A DNA stretch of 64,000 bases, from assembly GCA_031549415.1 (NCBI GenBank), contig JAVBPU010000029.1, positions 17,361 through 81,360 on the forward strand, written 5' to 3'. How positions within the stretch are numbered: position 1 is the stretch's first letter; each line of letters opens with the position of its first letter. The notes below the pieces were generated by a model. The model was given only the letters and a program-made list of their open reading frames with translations, did no database searches and was not told the origin of the DNA. Positions 33,683 through 41,922 of the stretch are shown here, piece after piece. The DNA comes from Limiplasma sp031549415. Lineage in GTDB: Bacteria; Bacillota; Clostridia; Christensenellales; Aristaeellaceae. The translations under genes and the position numbers were made by a program.

Positions 33683-35929
33683 CTACATCAACGAGGTGGG
33701 GTTCACTTCCACAAAAACCCGGCAGCCCTCGCCATCCACCGCCGCCAGCTGCGACAGCAGCGCCAGCACCCCCCCGGCATCCGGGTGTTCAAACAGTTTG
33801 AGCAGCACATGGTAGCGGAACTGGCCCCGTATCTTCTTCACCGGGGCCTCGTCCAGGCGGCACATCAGCACCCGCCTTTTCTGGGCCGGATGGGACAGCA
33901 GATAGCTCTGCACCGCCTCATACAGGCGGGCCGCCATGTCCTTGGCCATGTCTTCTCGCGGGTTTTCCACCAGCAGCCGGGCCAGCAGCGTAAAGGGCGG
34001 ATACAGCCCTGTGCGGCGGCGGCCAAACTCCTGGCTGAAAAAGCTGCGGTAGTCCTGGGCGGCAGCGGCCTGGATACAGGGGTTTTCCGGCTGGTAGGTC
34101 TGCACCACCACCTCCCCCGGCTCCGTGGCCCGGCCCGCCCGGCCCGCCACCTGGGTGATGAGCTGAAAGGTGCGCTCCTGGGCCCTGTAATCCGGCAGGT
34201 GCAGGGTCAAGTCCGCGGCGATGACCCCCACCAGCGTCACCTTGGGGAAATCCAGCCCCTTGGCGATCATCTGCGTGCCGATGAGCACCTGGGCCCGGCC
34301 CGCCCGGAAATCCTCCAAAATCCGCACATGGCTGTCCCGCTCCTTGGTGGTGTCGATGTCCATGCGCAGAGACCGGACCTCGGGGAACAGCTTGCGCAGC
34401 TCCTCCTCCACCTTCTGGGTGCCGCTGCCAAAGTACCGGATGTACTTGCTACCGCACTCCGGGCAAGTTTCCGGCGGGGGTTTCACGCTGCCGCAAAGGT
34501 GGCAGCGCAGCTCTCCCTGCTCGCTGCCGGGAAACTGGTGCAGGGTCATGGATAGATCGCAGGCGTCGCATTTCACCACATAGCCGCAGTTTCGGCAGCT
34601 GACAAAGGAGTGGTACCCCCGGCGGTTTAGGAAGAGCATGGCTTGCTGGCCCTTCTCCAGGCAGCTTTTCAGCTTTTCCAGCAAGCAAAGGCTAAAAATG
34701 GAACGGTTGCCCGCGTTCAGCTCCTGGCGCATATCCACCACGGTGACCGTGGGCAGGGGCCGGTTCAGCACCCGGGAGGGCATTTCCACCAGCGTGAAAT
34801 CCCCCCGCTGGGCCATAGCAAAGGACAATATGCTGGGGGTGGCGCTGGATAGCACCAGCGTGGCCCCTTCCCGCTTGCAGCGGCTGGCGGCCACCCGGCG
34901 GGCGTCATAGCGAGGGTGCCGGTCGCTCAGGTAAGTGGTCTCGTGCTCCTCGTCCACCACAACCAGCCCCAACTGCTCCACCGGCGCGAAGATGGCGCTG
35001 CGCGCGCCAATCACCACCCGGGCCTGGCCCTTGCGGATGCGCCGCCACTCATCATAGCGCTGGCCATCGGTGAGGCGGCTGTGCAGCACGGCGGTCTCCG
35101 GGCCAAAACGGCCCCGGAACCAGTTCACCATCTGGGGGGTGAGGGCGATCTCCGGCACCAGAATGATGGCGGCCTTGCCCATGTCCAGCACCCGGCGGAC
35201 CATGGCCAGATACACCTCGGTCTTGCCGCTGCCAGTGACCCCGTGCAGCAAAAACGCGCCCTGGCCCTTTGCCAGGTACGGCCCCATGCTGGAGAGGGCC
35301 TCCCGCTGCTCCCCGGTGAGGGGCGGGGCCTCGGTTTCCTGCACGTCCATGGCTTCGTAGGGGCTGCGGAAGGCCTCTTCCTCATACAGGCGTACCAGAC
35401 CCTCCTCGCAAAGCTTGCGCAGGCCGCCCATAGGGTCCTTCACCAGTTCCGAAAGCTCCTTCACCCCGTGGGGCTGCCCGTCCGCCAGCAGGCGCAGCAG
35501 CGTGGCCCGCTTGGGGGCGCGGGTCTGGGCCTGCGCTGCCTCCACCCCGCCCACGCCGGGGCACAGCTGGGCAACAACCTCGGTCTTGACCTGAATGCGG
35601 CCTGTGCGCATAGCCGCGGGCAGCATCAGCCGAAGGGTCTCCGCCAGGGGGCAATGGGCTGTCTCCGCCATTTCCTCCGCCAGGGCCACCAGGGGCGGCA
35701 AAATGGCGGGGATGTCGTCCAAAACAGCCTGGATGGGTTTCAGCTTGGAAAGGGGCACCTCGGGCGGCCCCTCCGGGGACAGCGCCACCACCAGCCCGTC
35801 CACCCGGCGGTGGCCCAGGGGCACGGACACACGGGCGCCCGCCTCCAGGGCCATGCCCTCCGGCACCAGGTAGGAAAAGGGCTTGGATACATTGGAATGC
35901 ACCACATCCACAATCACCTGCGCAACCAT
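33683..35929 (-). CDS. priA: Primosomal replication restart helicase PriA
   Basis: A 748-residue superfamily 2 helicase that reloads the replisome at stalled forks. An N-terminal 3'-binding domain ('VHSNVSKPFSYLVPEG') precedes Walker A 'LLHGVTGSGKTEVYL' and 'VVVDEEHETTYLSDRHPRYD'. The two zinc clusters are 'CRNCGYVVKCDAC' and 'CHLCGSVKPPPETCPECG'. Helicase motifs V and VI include 'IGTQMIAKGLDFP' and 'QVAGRAGR'. I start at ATG 35929 (conserved N-terminus); the frame is open further upstream without similarity. Confidence 0.97.
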   Translation of the reverse strand: MVAQVIVDVVHSNVSKPFSYLVPEGMALEAGARVSVPLGHRRVDGLVVALSPEGPPEVPLSKLKPIQAVLDDIPAILPPLVALAEEMAETAHCPLAETLRLMLPAAMRTGRIQVKTEVVAQLCPGVGGVEAAQAQTRAPKRATLLRLLADGQPHGVKELSELVKDPMGGLRKLCEEGLVRLYEEEAFRSPYEAMDVQETEAPPLTGEQREALSSMGPYLAKGQGAFLLHGVTGSGKTEVYLAMVRRVLDMGKAAIILVPEIALTPQMVNWFRGRFGPETAVLHSRLTDGQRYDEWRRIRKGQARVVIGARSAIFAPVEQLGLVVVDEEHETTYLSDRHPRYDARRVAASRCKREGATLVLSSATPSILSFAMAQRGDFTLVEMPSRVLNRPLPTVTVVDMRQELNAGNRSIFSLCLLEKLKSCLEKGQQAMLFLNRRGYHSFVSCRNCGYVVKCDACDLSMTLHQFPGSEQGELRCHLCGSVKPPPETCPECGSKYIRYFGSGTQKVEEELRKLFPEVRSLRMDIDTTKERDSHVRILEDFRAGRAQVLIGTQMIAKGLDFPKVTLVGVIAADLTLHLPDYRAQERTFQLITQVAGRAGRATEPGEVVVQTYQPENPCIQAAAAQDYRSFFSQEFGRRRTGLYPPFTLLARLLVENPREDMAKDMAARLYEAVQSYLLSHPAQKRRVLMCRLDEAPVKKIRGQFRYHVLLKLFEHPDAGGVLALLSQLAAVDGEGCRVFVEVNPTSLM

Positions 35930-35969
35930 GGTCCGCCCCTTTCCCCGCCGCCGCTTGGCCGCTGTTTCT

Positions 35970-37487
35970 TTAGTGGTAGTACCGGTTCTTGGGCTTGGGC
36001 ACCCGGCCCTTCTTGTGCCGCCCACTGCGGCGGAACAGCCGCCCCAGCAGCTTGAATACGATAAAAATCCCCACAAAGGGCGACAGCACAATCAGCAGCA
36101 ATTCCACAGAGAAAGGCGGCAGGGGGTTGGGGTCCGCCATCACCTCGGCCTCGATTTCCGCCAGGCTCTTGGGCGCGTTCAGCCTGCGCTGGATGGCGCG
36201 GCCCGCCACCAGGTCATACACAATGGGGCTGCCGCCATCCGGGGGGTAATAGGTCATGCGGCCCATGGTCTCCCCCTGCTGGATGGGGGCGGTAAAGTCG
36301 CGGCTGTACTCGATCATGACCACCTGGTTCAAATTGCGGGCCATGTCTTCCATGTCCGCCTTGGTGGCCACGATGTTCACGTCCCGCGCGCCTTCCGCCA
36401 CGCGCACGTCCAGGGGCAGGCGGCCCAGGTCCGGGTCATCCATGGAGAAGCCCGCGGTCTCAATGATCATGGGGTTCAGGTTGTACAGCTCCACAGGGGT
36501 CATGCTGACAAACTGGGAAAAGCCGTAATCAAACAGCTTGATGGTATCCATCCAGCGGCCTTCCTTGCTGCTGAAAAGCACCACGGAGATCAGTTCCACG
36601 CCCTCCCGCTCCGCCGCGCCAATGTAGCAGTAGCCAGACAGGTTCAGAAAACCAGATTTGATGCCGATGGTCCCGGGATACAGGTAGGGGTTGTCCTCCC
36701 GGCTGGGGTTCATCAGATGGTCGGAAGGGTTCACCAGCACCCGGGTGCGCTGCAAATTGCTGCGGGGCAAGCTGTAGTTGTACGTGCGGGCGATTTCCCG
36801 GAAGGTCTCGTTTTCCATGGCAGCCTGGGCAATCTTGGCCATGTCCCGGGCGGTGGTGTAGTGGTCATTATTAAACAGGCCGCTGGGGGTCACAAAATTG
36901 GTGCCTGTACAGCCGTACATGGCGGCGGCCTGGTTCATCAGCAGCGCAAAATCGTTATAGTTGCCGCTGAGGGTCTCGGCGATGAGGTTGGCGCCCTCGT
37001 TGCCGGAGCGGATCATGGTGGCGTAGAGCAGGTCCTTGAAATTGATGGTTTCCCCCGTCTCCATGGGGATGCTGGAACTGCCCTCCGGCAAGGTGTTGGC
37101 GGTTTCGCTCATGGTAACGGTGGCCCCCAGATCCCCCCCCATGATGCCCAGCAGCACGGTGAGAATCTTGGTGGTGGAGGCCGGGTACATGCGCTCGTCC
37201 GCGTTTTTCTCAAAGATCACCTCGCCGGACTTGGCCTCAATCAAAATGGCGGCCTTGGCGTAGAGCTGCTCCTCCTGCAATTCCTCCGGATGTTCCGGGT
37301 CATAGGGGTCCACGTCCGATGGCAGCTTGGGCGCGATATAGACCGATTCCGCCGTGGTGCCCGGGGGAGCCTCGGCCCTGGCGGCGCATGGCAGCACCGC
37401 GCCCAGGGAAACCGCCAGCCCTACGCAAAGCGCCAGGACCCTGCCGGTCCTTCTTGTCCACCGCTTTGCCCGTGGCCTATTGCGCAT
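35970..37487 (-). CDS. D-alanyl-D-alanine carboxypeptidase (DacF/PBP5 type)
   Basis: A 505-residue low-molecular-weight penicillin-binding protein that trims the pentapeptide of peptidoglycan. An N-terminal signal sequence ends near 'AARAEAPP'. The catalytic motifs are 'PASTTKIL' (SxxK), 'IRSGNEGA' (SxN) and 'GIKSGFL' (KSG). A C-terminal PBP5-like beta domain is followed by a membrane anchor ('LLLIVLSPFVGIFIVFKLLG') and a basic tail. It precedes priA by 40 bp. Upstream lies an unusual control region with a promoter, palindrome and direct repeats. Confidence 0.93.
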   Translation of the reverse strand: MRNRPRAKRWTRRTGRVLALCVGLAVSLGAVLPCAARAEAPPGTTAESVYIAPKLPSDVDPYDPEHPEELQEEQLYAKAAILIEAKSGEVIFEKNADERMYPASTTKILTVLLGIMGGDLGATVTMSETANTLPEGSSSIPMETGETINFKDLLYATMIRSGNEGANLIAETLSGNYNDFALLMNQAAAMYGCTGTNFVTPSGLFNNDHYTTARDMAKIAQAAMENETFREIARTYNYSLPRSNLQRTRVLVNPSDHLMNPSREDNPYLYPGTIGIKSGFLNLSGYCYIGAAEREGVELISVVLFSSKEGRWMDTIKLFDYGFSQFVSMTPVELYNLNPMIIETAGFSMDDPDLGRLPLDVRVAEGARDVNIVATKADMEDMARNLNQVVMIEYSRDFTAPIQQGETMGRMTYYPPDGGSPIVYDLVAGRAIQRRLNAPKSLAEIEAEVMADPNPLPPFSVELLLIVLSPFVGIFIVFKLLGRLFRRSGRHKKGRVPKPKNRYYH

Positions 37488-37534
37488 CCCTTCGCCTCCC
37501 CCTGGCCTTGCGTTCGGCTTTACCGTAACAGTTT

Positions 37535-37564
37535 ATTATACCACCGCCGTGGTATTTTGTACAA
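37535..37564 (-). promoter_or_regulatory. Promoter of the dac gene with internal palindrome
   Basis: On the minus strand TTGTAC (37559-37564), 18 bp, then TATAAT (37535-37540). The spacer contains a perfect palindrome TACCAC-cgcc-GTGGTA (37539-37554) placed as an operator would be. The -35 itself is part of a TTGTAC motif repeated upstream. Confidence 0.6.
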
Positions 37565-37573
37565 TTTCAGGTG

Positions 37574-37617
37574 TAAAAATAGCTTGTACCAAAATATAAA
37601 AATAGCTTGTACCAAAA
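37574..37617. repeat. Tandem 21-bp direct repeat upstream of the dac promoter
   Basis: Two identical copies of TAAAAATAGCTTGTACCAAAA at 37574-37594 and 37597-37617 (23-bp period, about two helical turns). The core TTGTACCAAAATA reappears inverted as TATTTTGTACAA over the -35. This looks like an array of regulator-binding half-sites. Confidence 0.65.
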
Positions 37618-37620
37618 CCA

Positions 37621-37650
37621 AAAAAATTTCCCCGCTTTCATACGGGGAAA
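37621..37650 (-). terminator. Rho-independent terminator of the MATE gene
   Basis: TTTCCCCG/CGGGGAAA stem (37627-37634 with 37643-37650, 8-nt loop), followed on the minus strand by a run of T (complement of AAAAAA at 37621-37626), 22 bp after the MATE stop. Confidence 0.8.
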
Positions 37651-37672
37651 AACGGGCTGCCTTTGCCTGGCC

Positions 37673-39064
37673 TCACGTATCGCACACCGTAATATTGCGC
37701 ACCCAGTCGCCTCGCTTCACCACCCGCAACGCAATGACCACCTTGGCGTTCATCAGGGCCTGGACCACCGCCACGGCCAGCACAATGGAAACCCTGCCGG
37801 GGAAAAGCAAAGCCATCAGTACGCAGGCAGGCACCGGGAGAAGCCACATATACCCACTGTCGAGCAGCATGGCGTTTTTGGTATCGCCCCCGGCCCGCAG
37901 GCAATAGAAGCAAAAGCCGTAAATGAAGTTCAGCGGCGCAAAGAGCGCGTTGACCCAGGCCAAGCGGGTGGCCATGGCCTTCAGCGCGTCCGACACGCTG
38001 AAGGCGTGGGGCAAGACGTAGCCCAGCAGCCCGCACAGCAATGCCACCAACAGGCCGATGGCCACATTGAGCGAAAAGAGCTTCTTGCAGTTTTCCTTGG
38101 CCCGTCCAAGCTGGTTCGCCCCCAGTTCCGTGCCCACCAGCACGGACACGGCGGAGGAACTGCCCATGGCCAGCACCGCCGTCACCTGCAAGCAGACCTC
38201 GGCAATGGTGTAGGCGGGCAGGGCCGCTTCGTCCAGCCGGGCATAGCCCCAGAAGAAAACGTTCATGCCCACCGTCCATAGCAGTTCGTTGGTGACCAGG
38301 GGCAGGGCCTTTTTGACGTAGCTGACCACCACCGCTTTGCGCAGCCGCAAAAAGGCCAGCAAATCCAAGCTGAACACCACCCGGCGGCGCAACAGCAGGA
38401 TCAAATAGAAGCCCATCTCAAACAACCGGGCGATGAGGGTGCCCCAGGCCGCGCCTTCCACCCCCAGGGCGGGAAGGCCCAGCTTGCCAAAGATCAGCAG
38501 GTAGTTCATCACCGCGTTGACCCCCATGGTGGCCAGGCTGACCAGCATACTGGTCTTGTTCTGGCCCAGGGCGCGCAAGGAAAAGATCACCGAACTGCTG
38601 ACGGCCACGGGCAAATAGCTGAAGCACACCACCCGCAGGTACCGGACCCCCAGGGCGATGGTACGCGCGTCTTTGACGTAGAGGCCCATCACCTGGGCCG
38701 GGAAAAGATACAGCACCGCTGAAATGAGCAGCGACCCTGCGATGCCCAGCAGCGTTTCCAAAGAAAATAAGCCCTGGCAGGTCTTGCGGTCCTGGGCGCC
38801 ATAATACTGGCTGATCATCAGCCCGCCCGCGCCAAACACGCCAAAAAGCATCCCAAAAAAAATAAGATAGGGCTTGTTGGCCACAGAAACGGCGCTCATG
38901 GCCAAGCCGTCCACGTCCAGGCTGCCCACCATCACGTTGTCCACCACATTGAACAGGTTGTTGATCAGCTGCTGGACGGTGACAGGCAGCATCACGCTGA
39001 GCGCGCCAAAATAGAACTTGCGGTCTCCCAGGTAGGGCCGGATGGCCGGATGGATGCGTTGCAT
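37673..39064 (-). CDS. MATE family efflux transporter
   Basis: A 463-residue protein with about twelve membrane helices in two homologous halves. The N-terminal helix has 'LSVMLPVTVQQLINNLFNVV', then 'VDNVMVGSLDVDGLAMSAVS' as in the NorM/DinF families. 'FSLRALGQNKTSMLV' in half one and 'YCLRAGGDTKNAML' in half two are the paired loop motifs. MATE proteins export drugs or metabolites with Na+ or H+. I chose ATG 39064 (GCAGGAGTGCCT); the frame continues upstream without a signal. It is divergent from dnaX and ends in its own terminator. Confidence 0.93.
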   Translation of the reverse strand: MQRIHPAIRPYLGDRKFYFGALSVMLPVTVQQLINNLFNVVDNVMVGSLDVDGLAMSAVSVANKPYLIFFGMLFGVFGAGGLMISQYYGAQDRKTCQGLFSLETLLGIAGSLLISAVLYLFPAQVMGLYVKDARTIALGVRYLRVVCFSYLPVAVSSSVIFSLRALGQNKTSMLVSLATMGVNAVMNYLLIFGKLGLPALGVEGAAWGTLIARLFEMGFYLILLLRRRVVFSLDLLAFLRLRKAVVVSYVKKALPLVTNELLWTVGMNVFFWGYARLDEAALPAYTIAEVCLQVTAVLAMGSSSAVSVLVGTELGANQLGRAKENCKKLFSLNVAIGLLVALLCGLLGYVLPHAFSVSDALKAMATRLAWVNALFAPLNFIYGFCFYCLRAGGDTKNAMLLDSGYMWLLPVPACVLMALLFPGRVSIVLAVAVVQALMNAKVVIALRVVKRGDWVRNITVCDT

Positions 39065-39220
39065 AGGCACTCCTGCTGCGTCGTATGGGTCAAAGGGGGC
39101 GTTCCCGTACACTTGGCAAAGCAGGCAGGCCCGCTTTGCCAGCCAGGGTATCAGGTATGATAACGCAAAATCAGGGAAAACACAAGAGGCGCCCCTCTCC
39201 CCATCGGTGCCCATCTATGC

Positions 39221-39226
39221 TATAAT
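39221..39226 (+). promoter_or_regulatory. Predicted -10 box for dnaX
   Basis: A perfect TATAAT 53 bp before ATG 39280, with TGC just upstream (extended -10-like) and a poor -35. Confidence 0.5.
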
Positions 39227-39279
39227 GGAAGAACCTGCATGTCCATTCCGGGGCCTGGCCCCAATACCGGGAGGCGCTC

Positions 39280-41001
39280 ATGGCATACCAAGCCCTTTAC
39301 CGCCAGTGGCGGCCCAGCAATTTTGAACAGGTGGTCGGCCAGGAGGCGGTGGTGAAAACCCTGCGCCGCCAGATCGAAACGGGAAAAATCGCCCACGCCT
39401 ATCTGTTTTGCGGCTGCCGGGGCACGGGAAAAACCACCCTGGCAAAAATTATGAGCCGGGCCATCAATTGCCAGAACCCGCGCCAGGGGGACCCCTGCGG
39501 GGAGTGCCCCGCCTGCAAGGCCATCCTTAGCGAGACCACCCTGGACGTGCTGGAGCTGGACGCGGCCAGCAACAACAGCGTGGACCATGTGCGGGAACTG
39601 CTGGAGCAGGTGCGCTATCCGGCGCAAATTGGCAAATACAAGGTGTATATTATCGACGAAGTGCACATGTTGTCCACAGCGGCCTTTAACGCGCTGCTGA
39701 AAACCCTGGAGGAGCCGCCGCCCCATGTGGTGTTCATTCTGGCCACCACCGAGCCGCAAAAGCTGCCCGCCACCATTTTAAGCCGGGTGCAGCGGTACGA
39801 TTTTGGGCGCATCCCGGCCCACTTGATTGTGGAGCGGCTACAGCTGGCCCTTTTGCCCCTTTCCATCACCGCGGAGGAAGAGGCCCTGCAAATGGTGGCC
39901 CGGGCCGCAGAAGGGGCCATGCGGGACGCCTTTAGCATCCTGGACATGTGCGTAGCCGGCGCGGCGGAAGGCGTCATCACCGTCGCCCAGGTGCGGGACG
40001 TGCTGGGCTCCAGCGATAAAGACTTCCTGTTCCATTTTGTCCATTGCATCGCCCAGCGGGACGCCGGGGGCGTGATGGCCCAAGTGGACGCGCTGATGCG
40101 CTCTGGCCGGGAGCCGCAGGTGTTTTTGAAGGAGCTGACCGCCCATGTGCGGGCGCTGCTGACGGTGCTGGCGGTCACCGGGGACGCCGCGTCTTTGCTG
40201 GACATCACCCCAGAGGACGAAAAGCGCTACCGGGCCCAGGCCGCAGCCTTTACGGGAGAGCGGCTTCTGCGCATCATGGGCCTGCTGATGCGGGCCGAGG
40301 GGGAACTGCGCTACCTGTCCAGCCCCCGCATCGGCCTGGAAGTGGCCGCCCTGGACGCCTGCCAGGAACCCCAGGCCCAGGACGTGACCGCTTTGCTGGA
40401 GCGCATTGCGGAGCTGGAAAGAAAGCTTGCCAGCGGGGATTTTGTGGCGGCGGGGAAGGCATCGCCCGCCGAAGAGGGGCTTCCCGCCAAAAAGGGGCCT
40501 CCCGCTGAAAAAACGGTTGCTGCCGAAAGGAACGGGGCTGTTTCGGCAGAAGCCGCTGCTGCAAAAACGGCGGAGCCGCCCGCCTCCACTACGGCCCCAG
40601 AGCCCCCCGCCCAAAAAGCCGCTCCCGCCCCCGCCGGGGCCGATACCCCCCAGCAGATCTGGCAAAAGGTGCTCACCTCCATCAGCAAGACGGACCCGCC
40701 CATGTTTGGGCTGCTACGCGGGGAGCGCTTCCTGGGGGTCCAGGGCCATGCATACCAGGTGCAGGTGCCCTTTGCCAAGAAGGATTTCACCTACATGAAG
40801 CTGAACCAGCAAGCCCGCAAGGACGCCATTTCCAAGTTGCTCTGCGAGGTGTCGGGGCAACAGCTGGTGTTTGAGCCGGTGCTGGAAACAGACCCCTCCG
40901 CCGCCAAGCGGGACGCCACCGCAGAGCAGGTGCAGAGCATGCTCATTGAGACCTTTGGCCGGGACCTGGTGCAAATTGACGACGAGGAGGACCCCCGTTG
41001 A
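39280..41001 (+). CDS. dnaX: DNA polymerase III subunit gamma/tau
   Basis: A 573-residue clamp-loader ATPase. Start 'MAYQALYRQWRPSNFEQVVG' is diagnostic. Walker A 'GCRGTGKTTLAK' (45-56), zinc ligands at C64, C73, C76 and C79, Walker B 'YIIDEVHML' and the sensor loop 'FILATTEPQKLPATILSRVQ' follow. Domain III and a Pro/Ala/Lys-rich linker (about residues 390-450) precede a tau-type C-terminal domain. The stop overlaps the ksgA start. The usual ybaB-recR pair does not follow. Confidence 0.97.
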   Translation: MAYQALYRQWRPSNFEQVVGQEAVVKTLRRQIETGKIAHAYLFCGCRGTGKTTLAKIMSRAINCQNPRQGDPCGECPACKAILSETTLDVLELDAASNNSVDHVRELLEQVRYPAQIGKYKVYIIDEVHMLSTAAFNALLKTLEEPPPHVVFILATTEPQKLPATILSRVQRYDFGRIPAHLIVERLQLALLPLSITAEEEALQMVARAAEGAMRDAFSILDMCVAGAAEGVITVAQVRDVLGSSDKDFLFHFVHCIAQRDAGGVMAQVDALMRSGREPQVFLKELTAHVRALLTVLAVTGDAASLLDITPEDEKRYRAQAAAFTGERLLRIMGLLMRAEGELRYLSSPRIGLEVAALDACQEPQAQDVTALLERIAELERKLASGDFVAAGKASPAEEGLPAKKGPPAEKTVAAERNGAVSAEAAAAKTAEPPASTTAPEPPAQKAAPAPAGADTPQQIWQKVLTSISKTDPPMFGLLRGERFLGVQGHAYQVQVPFAKKDFTYMKLNQQARKDAISKLLCEVSGQQLVFEPVLETDPSAAKRDATAEQVQSMLIETFGRDLVQIDDEEDPR

Positions 41002-41867
41002 AAAAATCCTTCCAACGGGCCCAGCAAAGGCGGGAGGACGGCCGGGCCTTCAAGCATGACCTGGGGCAGCATTTTCTGTATGACACCGCGCTGCTTACGT
41101 CCCTGGTGGCCTCTACCGGGGTGGGTAAGGCGGACAGCGTGCTGGAAATCGGCCCGGGCAGCGGTATGCTGACCGCCTGCCTGTGCCAGGCAGCGGGCCA
41201 GGTGCTGGCGGTGGAGGTGGACGAAACCGTGCTGCCCCTGCTGCGGGTGGCCCTGGAGCCGTATCCCAATGCCACCGTGGTGCAGGGCGACATCCGCCAA
41301 CAGAATTTGCAAGCCCTGTGCGCCCCTTTGGGGCCGGATTTTTACGTCATTGCCAACATCCCCTATAACGTCACCACGCCCATCTTTGAGCTGCTGCTGG
41401 GCAGCGGCCTGCCCATCCGGCAGATCTCGGTGATGGTGCAGCAGGAAGTGGCGGACAAGCTGCTGGCAGCCCCTTCCACGGCCAGCTATGGCCTGCTGAG
41501 CGTGAAGGCCCAGTACTACGGCCAGCCGTCCTTGGCCTGCCGGGTGCCTGCCGCCTGCTTCACGCCGCCCCCCAAGGTGGACAGCGCCTTTGTGAACCTG
41601 CCCCTGCGCAAGGAGCCGCCGCTGCCCGTGCTGGATGAAAAGCTGCTGTTCAGCTTGGTAAAAGCGGGCTTTGGCCTGCGCCGCAAAACCCTTACCAACG
41701 CCGTCAAGGGCGTTTTGCCCCTGGATATGGAGGCCCTGCGGCAGGTGCTGGAAAGCCTGGGCCTGTCCCCCACTGTCCGTGGGGAGGCCCTGGGGGTAGA
41801 GGACTGGATTCGGTTCGCCAACGCTTGTAAAGAAAAAATGGACGGGCCAAAAATGGACGGGCGCTGA
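40998..41867 (+). CDS. ksgA: 16S rRNA dimethyladenosine transferase
   Basis: A 289-residue enzyme dimethylating A1518 and A1519 of 16S rRNA; its loss gives kasugamycin resistance. 'GQHFLYD', SAM motif 'VLEIGPGSGMLTACL' and catalytic 'NIPYNVTTPI' are present. The C-terminal domain includes 'FTPPPKVDSAFV' and 'LRRKTLTNAVKG'. The start is TTG 40998, overlapping the dnaX stop (TTGA), with GAGGAGGACCCCC as the ribosome site inside dnaX. Confidence 0.96.
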   Translation: MKKSFQRAQQRREDGRAFKHDLGQHFLYDTALLTSLVASTGVGKADSVLEIGPGSGMLTACLCQAAGQVLAVEVDETVLPLLRVALEPYPNATVVQGDIRQQNLQALCAPLGPDFYVIANIPYNVTTPIFELLLGSGLPIRQISVMVQQEVADKLLAAPSTASYGLLSVKAQYYGQPSLACRVPAACFTPPPKVDSAFVNLPLRKEPPLPVLDEKLLFSLVKAGFGLRRKTLTNAVKGVLPLDMEALRQVLESLGLSPTVRGEALGVEDWIRFANACKEKMDGPKMDGR

Positions 41868-41877
41868 CCCGTCCATT
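41852..41877 (+). terminator. Terminator hairpin at the end of ksgA
   Basis: AATGGACGGG-cgctga-CCCGTCCATT, 10-bp perfect stem, followed by CACGTTTTCG. The ksgA stop codon lies in the loop. Confidence 0.7.
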
Positions 41878-41922
41878 CACGTTTTCGCCTAGATGGGTGG
41901 GCCTGCTTTGGCTGAGGCCCTC

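Noticed and set aside
37574..37617. Direct repeats as a possible minimal CRISPR
   Set aside because: The spacer between the two copies is only 2 bp and there are no cas genes; an operator array fits better.
35883..37907. A 674-codon plus-strand frame
   Set aside because: Antisense to the D,D-carboxypeptidase gene, which has signal peptide and all three catalytic motifs; the plus frame has no recognisable domain.
39065..39279. SRP RNA or other small RNA near dnaX
   Set aside because: In many Firmicutes scRNA lies near dnaX, but the conserved SRP core GGUGC-GGAA-AGCAG is not present in this gap.
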